Assembly: GCA_903842855.1 (NCBI GenBank)
Contig: CAIMNT010000046.1
Span: 1-8,237, forward strand
DNA: 8,237 nucleotides
Origin: an uncultured Actinomycetes bacterium
GTDB lineage: Bacteria > Actinomycetota > Actinomycetes > Nanopelagicales > Nanopelagicaceae
Direction of reading: 5' to 3'
Position 1 is the stretch's first letter. Each line of letters opens with the position of its first letter. The position numbers and the translations under genes are program-made. The notes beneath the pieces are model-generated. The model did not search any database, was not told the origin of the DNA, and saw only the letters and a list, made by a program, of their open reading frames with translations. Positions 6,315-8,237 of this stretch are shown one piece after another.

Positions 6315-6509
6315 ATGGAGCTTAACTGTTTAGGGATGCGCTGTCCCTTGCCAATAATTAAATTAGCAAAAGAACTCAAGCATGTTGATGAAGTGATCTT
6401 GTTAAGCGATGACCCGGCTACTTTGCCCGATTTAACAGCGTGGGCAAGAATGACTGGAAATAGTTTTACAGAGTTGGGCAATCACCAGTACTTGATAAAA
6501 AGGCTATAA
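6315..6509 (+). CDS. TusA-family sulfur-carrier protein, 64 aa
   Basis: A short TusA/SirA-like protein, which normally carries sulfur as a persulfide on one cysteine and hands it to tRNA-thiolation or molybdenum-cofactor enzymes. The signature LGMRCPLPIIKLAKEL spans 6-21, with Cys10 in the CPxP motif as the sulfur carrier. LLSDDPATLPDLTAWA (29-44) is the standard second half, and Cys5 is an extra cysteine. At 64 aa it is shorter than stand-alone TusA (about 75-80), as expected for a piece split from a fusion. Its ATG directly follows the TAA of the desulfurase-like gene and is in the same frame. A weak AAGG lies 12 nt upstream, so translation probably depends on termination-reinitiation or readthrough. 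Its last 6 bp overlap the convergent kinase gene. Confidence 0.85.
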   Translation: MELNCLGMRCPLPIIKLAKELKHVDEVILLSDDPATLPDLTAWARMTGNSFTELGNHQYLIKRL

Positions 6510-7493
6510 ACCCATCCGGGGGTTGATATGAGCCGCTATCTCTCGCGATGCATCAGTACCGTATGCAAGTTCGAAGCGCTCCATAAATTGTTCTCGGTCA
6601 AATAAATACTCTTGCGTTCCCTTGGTTTCCAGGCAGAAAGTTGCAATCATCGATCCAAGTTGGGCGCAACGCTCATGGCTCAATCCCCAGGAAAGACCCG
6701 CAAGAAAACCCGATCTAAAAGAATCACCGACGCCGGTTGGATCTACTTTTGCCTTCTCTTCCGGAGTTCCTACAGTGATTGTTGGCTTGCCATGCTCTTC
6801 GATTCGAGCGCCTTTGGCGCCGAGGGTAACCACGCGAACCTGAACTTGATCAAAGAGTTCAGCATCAGACCAACCGGTCTTCTGCAGCATTAGAGCTAAT
6901 TCATACTCATTGAGAAAGAGATATTTAGCACCCGTCACAAGCTGCTTGAGGGAATCTCCATCCATGCGAGCGAGTTGCTGAGATGGATCTGCTGCTAACG
7001 GAATACCAAGCCTTCTTGCGCTGTGGGAATGTCTGATCATTGCATCCGGGTCATCGGGACCAATCAAGAAGAGATCAATGCCACCCTCACGCTCAGCGAT
7101 GACTTCAATATCGAGTTCGCGCGCCTCTGACATTGCACCTGGAAAGAAAGATGCAATCTGGTTCAACTCTTCATCTGTTGTGACGATAAAGGTTGCGGTA
7201 TATAAATCTTTAGAAATTCGAACGTGATCTGTGTTGACGCCATGTCGGACCAGCCAATCGTTGTAATCGGCCCAATCTTTTCCAACTGCGGCGACTAGCA
7301 AGGGATTCAAACCGAGCGCCCCCATACCAAAGGCGATATTTGCAGCACATCCACCCCGATGAATATCGAGATTGTCTACGAGAAAAGAGAGTGAGACCTT
7401 GGCAAGTGAGCCCTCAACCAACGAGTCGGTGAACTTGCCGGGAAATGTCATCAAGTGGTCGCGGCCGACCGAGCCAGCTACGGCAACTTTCAT
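6504..7493 (-). CDS. adoK: PfkB/ribokinase-family kinase, AdoK/CbhK-like (probable adenosine kinase)
   Basis: This 329-aa cytoplasmic kinase has the full PfkB pattern: substrate glycines at RGGCAANIAFG (46-56), and the ATP/anion-hole motif DPTGVGDSF (251-259) with catalytic base Asp257. Long stretches such as KVSLSFLVD (32-40), QIASFFPGAMSEAR (112-125), AADPSQQLAR (167-176) and QKTGW (204-208) closely match, from memory, Mycobacterium tuberculosis Rv2202c. That enzyme was first called CbhK and later characterised as the adenosine kinase AdoK. The likely reaction is ATP plus adenosine to ADP plus AMP, i.e. purine salvage, but another nucleoside or sugar is possible. The ATG lies 14 bp after the erpA stop with no ribosome site in between, so it is probably second in an erpA-adoK operon. 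Its stop overlaps the tusA-like stop. Confidence 0.83.
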   Translation of the reverse strand: MKVAVAGSVGRDHLMTFPGKFTDSLVEGSLAKVSLSFLVDNLDIHRGGCAANIAFGMGALGLNPLLVAAVGKDWADYNDWLVRHGVNTDHVRISKDLYTATFIVTTDEELNQIASFFPGAMSEARELDIEVIAEREGGIDLFLIGPDDPDAMIRHSHSARRLGIPLAADPSQQLARMDGDSLKQLVTGAKYLFLNEYELALMLQKTGWSDAELFDQVQVRVVTLGAKGARIEEHGKPTITVGTPEEKAKVDPTGVGDSFRSGFLAGLSWGLSHERCAQLGSMIATFCLETKGTQEYLFDREQFMERFELAYGTDASREIAAHINPRMGL

Positions 7494-7507
7494 ATGTTGA
7501 GTGCGGG

Positions 7508-7873
7508 TTAGTTAAATGAATCGCCGCAGGCGCATGAGCCCTGTGCGTTGGGGTTATCGATGGTGAAACCCTGCTTCTCGATAGTGTCGACGAAATCGAT
7601 CGATGCCCCCATGAGATATGGAGTACTCATCTTGTCGGTCACAACCTTGACGTTTCCAAAGGTAGAAACTGTGTCGCCATCAAGCGCACGGTCATCGAAG
7701 TACAACTGGTAGCGCAGACCAGAGCATCCACCAGGTTGAACCGCTACGCGCAGACTCAAATCATCGCGACCCTCTTGGGTGAGAAGCGCGGCAACCTTCG
7801 AAGCTGCAACATCGGTCAGGATGATGCCAGTTGAGGTCTGTATGGAGATGTCTTGGACGGTTTCAGTACTCAT
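7508..7873 (-). CDS. erpA: A-type iron-sulfur cluster carrier/insertion protein (HesB/IscA/ErpA family)
   Basis: This 121-aa protein receives Fe-S clusters and delivers them to apo-enzymes. The three family cysteines are present: Cys50 in PGGCSGLRYQL (48-58) and Cys114/Cys116 in GSCACGDSF (112-120). A disordered N-terminus of about 15 residues precedes the domain, and the length is normal. The ATG at 7873 has no ribosome site, but a TATTAT box lies 7 nt upstream, indicating leaderless expression. It probably shares a transcript with adoK and diverges from nadA, whose product needs a 4Fe-4S cluster and is an obvious possible client. The exact subgroup (ErpA rather than IscA or SufA) is a convention for actinobacteria and not proven by sequence. 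Confidence 0.92.
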   Translation of the reverse strand: MSTETVQDISIQTSTGIILTDVAASKVAALLTQEGRDDLSLRVAVQPGGCSGLRYQLYFDDRALDGDTVSTFGNVKVVTDKMSTPYLMGASIDFVDTIEKQGFTIDNPNAQGSCACGDSFN

Positions 7874-7880
7874 GCGAGAA

Positions 7881-7886
7881 ATAATA
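7881..7886 (-). promoter_or_regulatory. -10 box of a leaderless erpA promoter
   Basis: The minus strand reads TATTAT, one base from the TATAAT consensus, followed by 7 nt and the erpA ATG. This places the transcription start at or next to the ATG. No ribosome site is present. The corresponding -35 region would fall at the start of nadA. Confidence 0.6.
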
Positions 7887-7890
7887 CCTC

Positions 7891-7896
7891 TAAAAT
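7891..7896 (+). promoter_or_regulatory. -10 box of a leaderless nadA promoter
   Basis: TAAAAT fits TANNNT and is followed by 6 nt and the nadA ATG at 7903. No ribosome site precedes that ATG. Its -35 region would overlap the erpA promoter, so the two promoters probably compete or are co-regulated. Confidence 0.55.
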
Positions 7897-7902
7897 CAAA
7901 CT

Positions 7903-8237
7903 ATGGCCTTTGGAAACCTCTCCGACTTACTCCTACTGGGACGTGAGAGTGATCTGCGCAGCGAACGTGGAGTCTCCTGCGATGGCGAGCTTCCAGCGCC
8001 GAGCGAACCAGGTCTAGTAGAGCGCGCCATCAAGGCTCGCGCCGCCCTGGGTGATCGAGCCATGATTTTGGGCCACCACTATCAGCGCGATGAGGTCATC
8101 TCATTTGCCGATATCACTGGTGACTCTTTCAAATTAGCTCAAGCCGCCGCTAGCAATCCAGAGGCAGAGTTGATCATCTTCTGTGGTGTTCACTTCATGG
8201 CTGAATCAGCAGATATTTTGACCTCAGAAAGCCAGAA
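7903..8237 (+). CDS. nadA: Quinolinate synthase NadA, N-terminal part (runs off the window)
   Basis: NadA condenses iminoaspartate with dihydroxyacetone phosphate to make quinolinate for de novo NAD synthesis, using an oxygen-sensitive 4Fe-4S cluster. The first 111 codons are present. The family motifs are unmistakable: ILGHHYQRDEVI (55-66), ADITGDSF (69-76) and IFCGVHFMAESADIL (92-106), with Cys94 the first of three cluster cysteines; the other two lie beyond the window. The N-terminal extension with ERGVSCDGELP (21-31) resembles longer actinobacterial NadA proteins. It diverges from erpA, a plausible cluster supplier. nadB and nadC would be expected downstream but cannot be seen. Confidence 0.95.
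   Translation, partial: MAFGNLSDLLLLGRESDLRSERGVSCDGELPAPSEPGLVERAIKARAALGDRAMILGHHYQRDEVISFADITGDSFKLAQAAASNPEAELIIFCGVHFMAESADILTSESQ

Noticed and set aside
6509..6524. AACCC-ATCCGG-GGGTT hairpin at the tusA-like/adoK junction as a terminator
   Set aside because: The stem is only 5 bp. On the plus strand no U-tract follows, and on the minus strand the T-tract starts about 9 nt later. Not enough for an intrinsic terminator call.

Overview
The window looks like chromosome from an actinobacterium with a compact, streamlined genome. It carries an actinobacterial-type cytochrome bc1 (qcrB, preceded by the tail of qcrA) beside an aa3 oxidase operon that includes the actinobacteria-specific subunit ctaF. 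It also has an AdoK/CbhK-type kinase, an A-type Fe-S carrier and nadA. Genes are packed with gaps of 2-30 bp, base composition is moderate rather than GC-rich, and several starts look leaderless. A freshwater acI/Nanopelagicales-like origin would fit, but that assignment is inference from gene content and packing.

Layout. Positions 2-1675 (+) hold the end of qcrA and all of qcrB. A GNAT/SSAT-like acetyltransferase (1682-2164, +) follows almost directly. A 42-residue single-helix membrane protein (2265-2393, +) has a strong ribosome site and overlaps the end of ctaF. Positions 2377-5200 (-) are the ctaC-ctaD-ctaF oxidase operon with 2-bp gaps. Divergent from ctaC, 5232-6509 (+) encodes a degenerate cysteine-desulfurase-fold protein followed in the same frame, after a single TAA, by a small TusA-family protein. 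Convergent with this, 6504-7873 (-) is an erpA-adoK operon. nadA (7903 to the window end, +) diverges from erpA across 29 bp containing two back-to-back -10 boxes.

How it works together. QcrA/QcrB pass electrons from menaquinol to the aa3 oxidase (CtaC/CtaD/CtaF), the bc1-aa3 supercomplex typical of actinobacteria. ErpA can load Fe-S clusters into targets; the 4Fe-4S enzyme NadA next door is a natural candidate. The desulfurase-like/TusA pair is a sulfur-relay module by family, but its first half has lost the PLP-binding lysine and other cofactor motifs.

The most notable observations are: (1) the predicted pseudo-desulfurase; (2) its separation from TusA by one in-frame TAA directly followed by ATG, although I recall homologues as one fused protein; (3) apparent joint loss of the non-redox Mg2+ ligands in CtaC (Glu to Ile) and CtaD (Asp to Ala); (4) the small membrane ORF in the respiratory cluster; and (5) the compact leaderless divergent promoters. 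No tRNA, rRNA, CRISPR array, insertion sequence or phage element was seen.
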